Source of the DNA: Erythroxylum novogranatense
Taxonomy: Eukaryota > Streptophyta > Magnoliopsida > Malpighiales > Erythroxylaceae
Direction of reading: 5' to 3'
Assembly: GCA_029891385.1 (NCBI GenBank)
Contig: CM057224.1
Span: 7,440,001-7,504,000, forward strand
Length of the DNA stretch: 64,000 nucleotides
Below are positions 45,882 to 56,354 of the stretch, piece after piece. The notes beneath the pieces were generated by a model. The model made no database searches and had not been told where the DNA came from. It saw only the letters and a list, made by a program, of their open reading frames with translations. Positions within the stretch are counted from its first letter, which is position 1. The number at the start of each line of letters is the position of its first letter. A program made the translations under genes and the position numbers.

Positions 45882-46921
45882 CTACTCGGGAGTGATGTGT
45901 GCAGCATCATTATGAACACCTACAGTGTCGAAACCTAGAGTTTTTGGGAATACTTCCTCTTGTGTATCAAGCAGCATAGGTACATTATTCTGCTCATGTG
46001 AATTCTTACTGATATGAGGCGGTTTAGTAGGTGGCACCACATATCTAAATTGATATGGTATCATTATATTACCCTCTAGTTGTTCCATATCACTTTCTAC
46101 CCCACATTCCATGTTTTCCTCCCCTGGTAGGGAGAAAGAGTCATATGGAACAATGACCTCGGTATGGGTAGGAATAACTATAGCAGTGTGCTCTCCTACT
46201 ACCCACTGCTTAGGTTGTGGTATAATAGGCTGGCAAGAGTTATGGTAGTCCCTTTCTGGGCACTCCTTGGTTACTACCTGAGTAGGACCCTGGGGATGCA
46301 TTTGAGCACCACCCTTAGCCTTGTTAGCTGCATTAGGCTTGGACTTGCCCCCACCGACCTGTTAGGCTATATTAGACATTGATGTCCTTGCTTGGACTAC
46401 AATTGGGTCTAAAACCTGTTTGGCGGCGAAAGTGTGGAGTCCATGGCTGCACCGACAATGCATGCCCTAAGATCATCCAGGGACCTTTGGTGAGAGCGTT
46501 CAATGATCTTCATCAGGCCTTCCAGTGTCCACAAGTCTTGTAATTTGTTTTTTCAGCATTTGGTGGCCAAACTGTAGCCAATCCTTCTGCCTATCAGTTT
46601 GGCCACCATTGCTCTTTTCCATTGTTTGTCTAGTTGAGTTCTAAAGGTTGGTGAAAGTGCCAATGTAGACCCAAACTCCCCATTTATCACTGAGATATCG
46701 CCATTCTCAATTTCCACTAGTTTCTCCACAGGCCAAGCGAACACATTCTCCTCTGTCGCCGTCGGTTGTCCTTTTACTGCAATATTATAACTTGGTTTAG
46801 GGCGTGATGGTGGAGGGTCTTCTTCCCTATCACGTATTTGGACTTTCTTGGCCAGATGGCCTTCGTTCCCAAGTACGAGGTGTTCCTCTCTGTCCGTTTT
46901 GGATCGCTTAGAGTTGTCCAT
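45882..46921 (-). pseudogene. LINE ORF1 remnant
   Basis: From 46921 the minus strand reads MDNSKRSKTDREEHLVLGNE, then a 122-codon frame whose end (LDKQWKRAMVAKLIGRRIGY) resembles the start of the DUF4283-type nucleic-acid-binding domain common in plant LINE ORF1. The frame stops soon after, and the usual zinc-knuckle part is not visible. 46301-45882 is a second open stretch (139 codons) of linker-like composition just before the endonuclease. An internal deletion is likely. Confidence 0.65.
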
Positions 46922-47039
46922 GTATTAGACCTTTTAACAAACAGGTAGTGTGCGTAACAGTGTTTGTTGTAATTTACTCACGTGTTCAATCGCCTTTTAA
47001 ATCTCCTACGTTCATTACGAATCTCTATAATCAAAGTTT

Positions 47040-47838
47040 TATTTATTATTCAATTGATGATATGTCAAACATCTGCTATTAGATATGCTCTACTATTGTA
47101 TCAACTTGATTGCCTGCAACATTCTCACCTCCCCATCCTAGATGTTGTCAAATGCCCAAATGATTTGCAAGCTTTTAAGAATTTTTTAATTCAGCTACTA
47201 AGTTTTTAAAATTTTTAATTAAATGACTAACATTTTAAAACCTTAACAGTTTAGTTCAAAACGTTAGTTCCATTAATTATTTGTTGATTTGACTAACATA
47301 ATCTTTACCATTCATAATATGTAGATGTCCACTAAAAAAATAATGGTTATAGTTTGATAAGAGGATAGAGAATTTTTTTCAGGTAACCATCTACATATCA
47401 TGAACAACAAAGATTCTGTTAGCTAAATTAGCAAATTACTAATGAAATTAACATTTTAAACGAACTATTAAGGTTTTAAAGGTTAGTTATTAAATTAAAA
47501 TTTTAAAAGCTTCAATACTAGATTAAAAATCTAAAAGGATAGGCACTTTAGAATTGATGATCCTTTTATTAGTAACAATATTTTATTTCAATTGTACTAT
47601 CTCCGTTATTTACAATCAACAAGAAATTTTATGTTAAGAACTTGATATATTATTGATTACAATTAATAGAAGTTATAAATTTTATGATCAAAGCGTAAGC
47701 AAAGTTTTATTTATTATTCAATTGATGATATGTCAGACATCTACTATTAGATATGCTTTATTATTGTGTCTACTTGACTGCCTGGAACATTCTTACCTAC
47801 CCATCTTGGATGTTGTCAAATGCCTAATTGATTTACAA
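47040..47838. repeat. 664-bp tandem duplication, end of first and whole second unit
   Basis: 47040-47175 completes the unit begun at 40125. 47176-47838 is the second unit, ending with the same phrase (CATCTTGGATGTTGTCAAATGCC at its right end, counterpart at about 47142). The short open frames at 46982-47209 and 47653-47862 are translations of this repeat. Confidence 0.85.
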
Positions 47839-49179
47839 CATAAAATATGTCTGGAAGAGTAACTATTTATCTTTATATTAATATTTTATTTTATTTTGCA
47901 TATATAGATATATAATAAAAAATATATGTTTAATTATAATATTTATAATTAGATATTTTAGAGCATTAATAAATAATTTTAACATTTCAAAAAGAACCTT
48001 TAATAAGATTATTAGTTGATCAGTTAAGTGTGATGACTATTTCTTAATTAAGTGTGATGTTAGCTACCATGTGAAAGCCACTTATATTTATATCAAACTT
48101 TGTCAACCACCTGGTTTTAATATCAATTAAGGGATTTGAGGAGAAACTGAACCAATTTCAAGTGAGTTCATGTACAATCTGGACATTGTATCTTAACCCA
48201 AATCCTTAATGCAATGAGTTATAAGTTTATTTTTATAAAAAAACCATTACATTATGTCTCTTTCCAATGTAAGATTACTCTATTTGTAAATTTTTAACAT
48301 CGTCTTAATTTCAGACTATTCTCCATTGTATTGCATCTATTTTGTTCTTTTCCAACTTATTCATAATTGCTTGTGCAATATCTATCTTTCAATATCCATG
48401 TACAAATTTTATCATATCTGCATGTCTCTTCATCACTATTATTCCTAATTGTTTTAAACATGTTAATTACTAGGTTATCTATATTTTGTAAGATTCACCC
48501 ATTGATTGTTTTGCTCATGTTGTTGTCAAATATTGGGCATTTTAATTCAAATAGTTGGTAACATCTTGCTCACCTCTTCTTAGGATATTCAAGCAACAAT
48601 TCAACACATCCTAGTTATATTTTATTAAGCCTCTTGAAATACTCGTTGAAGTCTTCTACATAGGTTGACTAGAAGTAATTCCAAAAATGCTTTCTAAAAT
48701 CCTTTTTCTTATTGTTCCTATGTCAATTATGAAAAATGTGTCTATCACACATTTAATGAGTTACAATTGGTAAACTCATCTCTATGACTTCGGTCAGTCC
48801 CTAGAAAATTTTTAAAAACTATAGTTAATCTTTTAAAATTGATGAGTTCAAAACTAAGTTATGCTTCGCATATCAAATATGATTATAAATCCTTCTCCAT
48901 CCTTTAATTCTAACTTACACGCAAGTAAATTTATAAATCAGTTCCATGAATTTGTATTTAGTACTTTCATAATAATCCATGCTAAAGAATACATCCCTTC
49001 CTCCTTATAGCTTCCAATTACACTCAACAATTGGTCTTGAAAGTCTATCCTAAAAAAGTAACCATCTATCTCAAAATAGATCTTAAATGCATCTATCCTC
49101 CTTTTAAGACATCAAAGAAAATGTATAACCTTTTCAATTGAAATAATGTATGAAATAAATTTTTATTATTATAACTATT

Positions 49180-51880
49180 TGTAACATCCCGTTACTGATG
49201 TGATGAACATATCGGTAAATTGGGACGGGTTAGAATTTCATACTGCATTCTATTGATTGAGCATTCATTGACCTCTAAGTATAAAGGAATGAGTTACTTG
49301 CACATGCATTTATAGTTACATGCATTCATGGCTTTTTTCCGGCATTTAATTGTGAGCATGAAATTGTTTGTGAATTTTCGAGGTAATTATGTTTGATTGT
49401 GAATTATTAGGAATTATGGAATAATTGGATTTGTATAGTTGAATTGGAGTGTCTTAGGAGTGATTGCCAATTGATGTGATCCATAGGAAATTTCTGGAAA
49501 ATTCGGAAGAAAATGCCCAGACCAGGAATTTTTGAGTGACAGACCGGTTGACCGTATGGTACTGAAATAATTGTCCAATGGCAATGGAAAATTAGATTTT
49601 TGCTGTTAGGAATAAAAATATTGAGCCATTGAAATTTAGAGACTGGAACTAAAGGAATTTGAGGGTTAAGTCTTATGAGCTTTAGGTTAAAAATCAACCT
49701 ATATATATACCTTAGGTTTGAATATTTCAATAAGGCATCTTCTCTTTTACCCTAGGGCTCGTTGTTCTTCCTTCTTCTTCCTTGGTGATTTCGTTTTCCC
49801 CTTCACGATCCTTGCTTGCTTGCTTCCCCTTGTGTAAAGTTTAGCTTGATCCCTGAGGAAATGAAGATTGGTGAGAGTTTAAAGGTTAACCGTGGGTGTT
49901 AGAGGAAGGAAATAGGGTTGCAGAAGGTTTAAAGATTTGAGTTTCGATTGGTAAGTTTAATGAATTTAATGTTGTTATTTATTGAGTTTGATATATTTAT
50001 GGTATTTACTGTGAAAGATTGGGTAGTTTAAAGTTGAGTTATTATGGTTATAGTGAGAGAAATGGTGGAAAAGTCGATCGGAGAAGACGATGGAGCTCGC
50101 ACGTCGCGACGTCTGAAGAGTGGCCTCGCCGCGACGAGTAAATGAGTACTCGTCGCGACGAGCCTTTTACTCTACGTCGCGACGAGTCTTAGGAAGGTGT
50201 TCGCCGCGGCGAGCGTCCTTCCACGCCACGGCGAGCGACCCTTTGTACGACGCGGCGAGGGATTTAAGGCCGCGGTGAGGATCAATTTTTGAATGGATGT
50301 GTTTTAATTTATGAAGCATAACTGATGGTGTAGACCTCCAATTGAGGAAATTCTTGATTCGTTATGAACTAGAGAAAGAGGTCTACAATTGAGGAAAAGA
50401 ATGAAAGCTAGAATTTAATTTAGTATGGTCTCACTCGTAGAGAAAAAGTCGATTATAGTTCCTATTGCAACCTAAGGATTTTATTGTGATAATTGGAGTT
50501 TAAATTGGAGACTTATGAAATCAATGGTATGTTTTTGGAGTCTACCATGGGGGATATTGACCTAGTATATAGTGAATTTTGGTTTTGAGGCCTTCTTTGA
50601 GATTAAGGGTAATGTATAAATATGATAGACCTTATGGTATGAGAATTGGTTATGAGGCAATAGATAGTGAATTGGGCTTTGGCGCCGGAAAATCATGAAC
50701 ATGCATCGTACATATTTTCATTTAGACATATGCATCATTGAATTGTTTTAACTGAGCATCTAGTAATAGGAAATTATTTAACTGTTATAGAGGCACCGTT
50801 GCATCGTCATTCCACGGATATTGCTGGAACTTCCAGGCAGTAGCTCGGAAGTTACAGGTGAGTAACCTAGTTGGTTCCTCAATTTCTGATTGTTAAATGC
50901 TCTGTGTGAACTGTTTGCAAATGTGAATTGTATGATTACGGGAATGGTTAGGATCGAAATGCATGCTTTTGATAAATTGGGTTTGATTGCTACGTGATTA
51001 TGAGAAATTGAGATAAATGGGCTTTTATAGCCATACGACTGTAAATTATTGAGCATTTGCATTTCATGCATAAATGCATGAACAGATAATGAACGTTGTG
51101 ACCAGAGTCGCCTCTAATACTGAAAAGAGCCTTGAGCTCGAACACTGTCACTGAACCGAGCCTCGAGCTCGAGGGGAGTTAGTGCATCCTGCATGAGGGC
51201 TCTCCTACTCCCTAGACGCGTCCACTAAATACTGATTACTGATTTAGCGCTCGGTCATAACACTGAAATAAACTAGAAAAGAGTCACATATGCATTGCAT
51301 ACAAATGAGTTAACTGATGTGTGATAATTACTGAGTTCTGTGATGGCATGAGAAATTGTAAACTGTTATATGATATTTGAATGTTACTGTGATGTGCTGT
51401 ACGCAATTTGCGTAATGCATGAATTGAGTGAACCATCGATGATAGTTTCTCATTGAGTTTGCAAACTCACCCAAAATTGCATCTTGTTTTTCAGGACTGA
51501 TAGATTAGACTCCTAACTCCAGAGATAGACTTTTCCTGCCGTGTGAGCGCGTTGTCAAGAGAAGTGATGACACACAGGTCGGTCAGCTGGGATTGATTTT
51601 GAGGATGACATAGTATAGACTTTTGTATCAGTTTCCTTTTTGGAGTTTTGTATTTAGACAGTAGGGAACTGATAGACTTGTCTATATTTCTGTTTGATGT
51701 TATGAAATGAGAAAAGCATTATGGTTTTAAAACTCAGTGATTTTGATATCGCGGTTTTATTGTATTGATGCCATGTGGATTATAGAAATAGATCGAGCGT
51801 AGTGCACCCTTATTGCGGGATATGTGTCGGAACGACCTACGGGCGTCCCGGTGCGTACCCTACGGTAAGGGGGCGCTACA
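49180..51880 (+). mobile_element. Solo LTR, TGTAACATCCC family, plus orientation, TSD CTATT
   Basis: CTATT is at 49175-49179 and 51881-51885. The ends are TGTAACATCCCG and GGGGGCGCTACA; length 2,701 bp. A TATATATATACC stretch at about 49700 and a following leader with TTGGTAAGTTTAATG (about 49950) suggest the promoter part. TTACAGGTGAGTAACC at about 50855 is a strong donor-like site also found in the other two family members. A CpG-dense palindrome array lies at 50101-50279. It sits inside the MULE transposase remnant. Confidence 0.94.
50101..50279. repeat. Array of eight CpG palindromes, ~25-bp spacing
   Basis: Copies of CTCGYCGCGRCGAG centre at about 50107, 50131, 50156, 50181, 50207, 50230, 50254 and 50273. 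The third, CTCGTCGCGACGAG, is a perfect palindrome; others differ by one to four bases. The spacers are unrelated in sequence. The surrounding LTR is AT-rich. Confidence 0.9.
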
Positions 51881-52830
51881 CTATTGACATAAAATGTAAT
51901 TTTCATTACCTGTAGTAAATAAGTCTCCTAATTCTATGCCAGTTGTAACTCCACTATTGAGCCATTATTACTAAACTTCAACTCATATATATACCCTTAA
52001 AACTTGTTATATTCATTAACAAAATGCATTGCCCTCTCCTTTCTCAGTCTTCTATTTGTTATTCTCCACATGGTTAAGTTAAAAAATATATTAGGTTTCA
52101 CGCTACAATCTCTTACCTTTTTTATTTTATAGATATTAGGTTTCTTAATAATTCTATCTTTCAAAATATCTCATCAAGAACCTAGTAGACATCAATTCTG
52201 GTTTATTGGTTGCAAAGTAACTATGATTGAGCTTGTAATCATCACTTTGAAATACCTTTCACTCTTATCATTATCTAACATATAACTCTTATGGATATCC
52301 TTTAATACGGCCAGCGCTAATCTTATTACTTTCAGTCTTCTTACACCTGACATTGATTTTTATTTATACTGGATAATCTATGATTACATCTTTAAATTCT
52401 TTTACATTTTCAAATTTCGAGCTAATCCCCACTATGGTGTCACACTAATAGGTTTATGCCTAATACTTGTCTTTGGTCTTTGTAAAGCTTTACCTAGCTC
52501 CTCTCAATTTGGGTAGCCATCACGGTAATAAAATTTCCACAATCAGTTAAATAAATTTCAACTTGTTGGTTGTTATCAAGAATGTTTATTTAAAAATAGT
52601 CTTATACGTGGTCATCAACCTAGTCATTGACATGTTTATCAACATATTCATCAACATGTTTATCAGCGTATACTTCTTCATCTTTAGAAACAAAATTATC
52701 AACATAATCTATCCTAACACCACTTTTTTCTTATTCAACATAACTATCTCCATCACACTCATCCATTTCCTAAAACTTTCCTTTAGGATCTCTTATCCTC
52801 CCCACTAAACTCCTCTCCTTTAGTTATAGG

Positions 52831-55800
52831 TAATATGTTAAGTGTAAGGACTGATGTGTCAACTTATGATAGGCACACATCAGCTATTCTATATCTAATT
52901 TTCATCAAGTTGATAAGCTTAATATAGTTTTGGTTTGATTAAATAAGTTTTAGTAAATCACTAAATTTGAGACCTAGTTCCTTATAGTATGCCTTGACAA
53001 CTTGAAGAAACCGTAAATCTTTCCCCATCACACATATATGCTAATAGTTGATATGAATAAGGTCAACTTTAAAAAAAATGCTTTTTTTAAATCATATTTT
53101 ATCGTACATTCTAATATGAACTTTTCACCATAAAATGGCCTTATACCTCTATGTTGAGCCATTTTAGTTATGATTATAATCATTAGAAAACATATAAAGA
53201 AATATAGCTCCATACTATGAATTCTTAATACCAAAGCATGTTATATAAAGATGGCGTAAATTTATATTAAGCCTTTTATATTGGAAACAACTTTAAGTAA
53301 GATGATGAATTGAAAATAAGTTCAAATATTATAGTATATAGGATAACAAGAAAAACACATAATACATAAACCCTAAATGCAAAGTTCAACATGTATTAAA
53401 TACAATGCATAATGGAAATTTATATAGGGCAAAATTATCATATACAAGTCAATCAATTTTATGATGCAATATAATGGCAGATACAAGTGATGCTTCCCAT
53501 TCACGAATGAATTGAAAGCACACAATTCATAATATCTAATTTAGCCCCATATCAAAATAATAGGCATACAATTTGTGAAGAGTTATTGCATAACTAGAAT
53601 GACATAGATGACAGATTTAAGGTAGTGGATGTTTTCTTCTATAGACATATTATAAAGGCCACATTTATATAACATAGTCACAAGCTGGATGAGTAATGCA
53701 CCCAAGACAACTTTATAACTCATTTGCATTGCTTGATGTATGAAAATTGCTATAAAAAATGCTTGTTTAGGAATATAAGTTTATCCTTATCTAAAACTTG
53801 GGTTTAATAACACAACTTTATAGATAACAATAGTTAAAAAACAATAACCCTATTTATATCATGCTTGATATTTACAAAGATGTTAATTGAACAACATGGA
53901 ACATGGCTAATTCTCATGGACATGGGATTATTTAAAAGATGGTTCCAAATCCTACACCTCCCATTAGGTTGCAATTCTTTTTTCCTAGTCCCAATTTATT
54001 ATTAAATTATAGATAAACAAAAAAAAAGAGAACTACATAAGAGAATGAATATATATGATGCTGACTTACCAATCGAAAAATGAATATAGATGATGTTAAG
54101 TGAATTGCATAAATTTGGGTTAATGAAAGTTGAGATTTTTAGGGGCAAGAGCAATATGTATATTTCTTAGTTATTCCCTTAAAGTTCATTAATAATTATT
54201 TTGAGGTAAACATTTATATCAAAACAACCAAATATTATAAATTTTCACTAGGATATGACTAAGAAAGAAGCAATAAATTTTCACTCGAGGGAAAACATCA
54301 AAGCATAACTAGGATATGACTTCTAAATAGTCAAATATTACAAAATTGAGGAACCAAAGGCCACATCAAAGTTAGAGAGAAAGAAGCAATAACAAAATTC
54401 TTAACTTAACAAGTTTCATGATAGATAAAGACAAACTAAGAAAATCCTCAACACAATAAATAACGCACCATACCATACTCACCTAACATGAGATAAGGAA
54501 AAGTCTCAAACACTATCATGTCTTATATTTATTTATAATTAATGTTATAACAGAGGAAATGAAGGTGGAACTAACCAAGAAAATATCTATAAATAAGGAT
54601 AGGTCACCCAAAAGAAGTTCACCAAGGATAAAAGACAATGAAGATAAAGTAAGGAGAAGTATGTTCAAAATAGAGTTCGTAAAGGAGATGATTGCCAAGG
54701 ATTTTCATACTATGTTGGGAAAATTAGGATTCATATCGTGTTAGATAGACAGTTGTGTAGGAGATAGTCACATGCAATATTGGGCAAATTATGGTTCAAA
54801 TGATGAGCTAGGGAATGAGTATTAGTGTTATTAATTTCATTGAGATTTTTAATTATGGTTAGTTAGGGTTATTTAGAAATTATATTTAATTATGTTACAT
54901 TAAGGTAAATAAGAAATCAAGGTTATTTAGGATTAATATATAATTACAATTATTTATAAGTTGCGGATTAATTGTTCAGTCTCGATATCTGACGAGAACC
55001 TACGCATTAAAAGAAAATTACTAAATTGACAAAAAACATACATATTTTAAGAGATGAATAATTATTATCTCTTCATAGAAAACATAAAGAGTTGAGACCT
55101 CTTTTCAATTTTTTTTGGTCATTGTCAACTACAATGAAGCCTGCTGTGTTAATTTATTGTTGTTGTTATATACGGTTTTGAATCACACTCCCCCTCCTCC
55201 ATGCCTGTGGGGGGCATGTTCTTTTCTGGTTCTGGACCGTATTTGCCGGCGGTCACAAAAGTTGATTAAGAAAAGACAAACAAAACTATAAATGAAACTG
55301 TTGTTATGCAGTAAGAAATTAAAGATTAACATCGTTTTCAGTTAAGCGTTTGGTGTCTTCCTATTGTCAATAGTCTTCTCATCATTTAATGCGTGTGATC
55401 TCTTGTTTTTTTTTTTAATGTAAGAAAAAAAGTTATAAACCTATCTGAGACTTGGAGGTGAGTTTATTTAGATTTTAAGAACTTGAAATTCATATTCTAC
55501 CTTATTAAAACAATAAGATTCGTTTTAAATATTAAAACTTCATTTTAAGTTCAAATTATAAGTTTATATCTTTTTAGATTTTCTATAAGTTATTTTATAA
55601 TTTTAAAATTATTTAAATTAATATCGCACCAAAATTGAAAAAGATACTAAATCTAATAAGATATTTCTAACTCCGGGTTAGATGCTTTTTGGATCAAATT
55701 GGCCCTCCCCCTTGTTGGACCCAATGGTAGGCCGACTGTTCTTTTCTAGACCGTATTCCCGACTGGTGAAGAAGATTGATCGGAGACTTGACCAAAAGGA

Positions 55801-56354
55801 CAAAGTAAATCCGAAAAGTCACGTAAAGAATAAGACAAGCAAAATTATGAATGGCATGTTAACTCAGGCAATTCATTTCCTCGTAAGAAGTAAAAGACTA
55901 AGTTCCTGTGCTCTTAGTCTTCTAATGATATTATGAAATCTGTCGTGGAATGATACGCTTACTTCCGAACATTAATTATAACCCCCACAAGTCAAAGTTC
56001 TTTAAAGAACTTTTTGAATGGGAAAATGTAATATAGTGAGGCTAAGGATAACGTTTTTGACTTGGAGGTTCTGCATTGGATATTCAATAAAAGGAAATTG
56101 AAAAAAGGGTTACTCATAATTCAGATGGTTAGGAATCTAAATCTCTGTTTTGAGTTCTTAACCCATTTTTCTCTTAAAACATGCTTGCAATTTATGTGTT
56201 CCTCTATTTTCATAGTTTTTGTGTAAAGCAGCAATGGCTCCAAGAAAGTAATAAATGAATGGTGAAACTTAGCTAATATTGTTGTCTTTTTCACTTTCAC
56301 AAACACAGTAAATGAAACTGGCTGTAATTTTTACAACCTTGTGGTCTGTTCAAT
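52831..56354. other. AT-rich intergenic DNA, no gene seen
   Basis: There is no supported coding region. Two diverged copies of a ~240-bp segment lie at about 55186-55410 and 55690-55935. They share TGTTCTTTTCT, GACCGTATT, AAGACAANCAAAA and TAGTCTTCT in the same order. The left third may include the outer part of the MULE. Confidence 0.5.

Larger units (their letters stand above)
40658..47024 (-). mobile_element. Near full-length L1-type LINE with a 15-bp TSD
   Basis: CTATAATCAAAGTTT occurs at 40643-40657 and 47025-47039, the target-site duplication expected from target-primed reverse transcription. Without the nested solo LTR and its duplicated bases the element is 5,256 bp. It contains an ORF1 remnant, then ORF2 with endonuclease, reverse transcriptase, zinc-binding and RNase H domains, all on the minus strand. 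The tail at 40658-40683 is rich in A on the minus strand but broken by other bases. Confidence 0.92.
48250..52830 (-). pseudogene. Decayed Mutator-like (MULE) transposase, split by a solo LTR
   Basis: Read on the minus strand: an acidic stretch with DECDGDSYVE and VDDHV (about 52780-52600); then FENVKEFKDVIIDYPV, INVRCKKTESNKISAGRIKG and YKLNHSYFATNKPELMSTRF (52420-52180), matching the N-terminal MuDR DNA-binding domain (pattern EFK, KNDK, C, GCPW, NHTC). After the solo LTR come YFQLKRLYIFFDVLKGG and AFKIYFEIDGYFFRIDFQDQ (the catalytic GxxGxDG-like region, about 49150-49040), LLSVIGSYKEEGMYSLAWII and LLACKLELKDGEGFIIIFD (about 48930-48860). Near 48530-48430 is NNMSKTINGWILQ, the MULE segment that usually reads NNxAExxNxWIL. 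There are many stops and frame changes. Terminal inverted repeats were not identified. This is family recognition by eye. Confidence 0.7.

Noticed and set aside
47653..47862. Paired short frames at 46982 and 47653 as a conserved small protein family
   Set aside because: The similarity is that of the 664-bp DNA repeat; indels break the frames between copies.
52000..54000. Endogenous pararetrovirus in the AT-rich region right of the solo LTR
   Set aside because: No RT, movement-protein or coat-protein motif was seen; the recognisable part fits MULE transposase instead.
55682..55936. 84-codon plus-strand frame
   Set aside because: Its diverged copy at 55186 does not keep the frame, so coding constraint is not supported.
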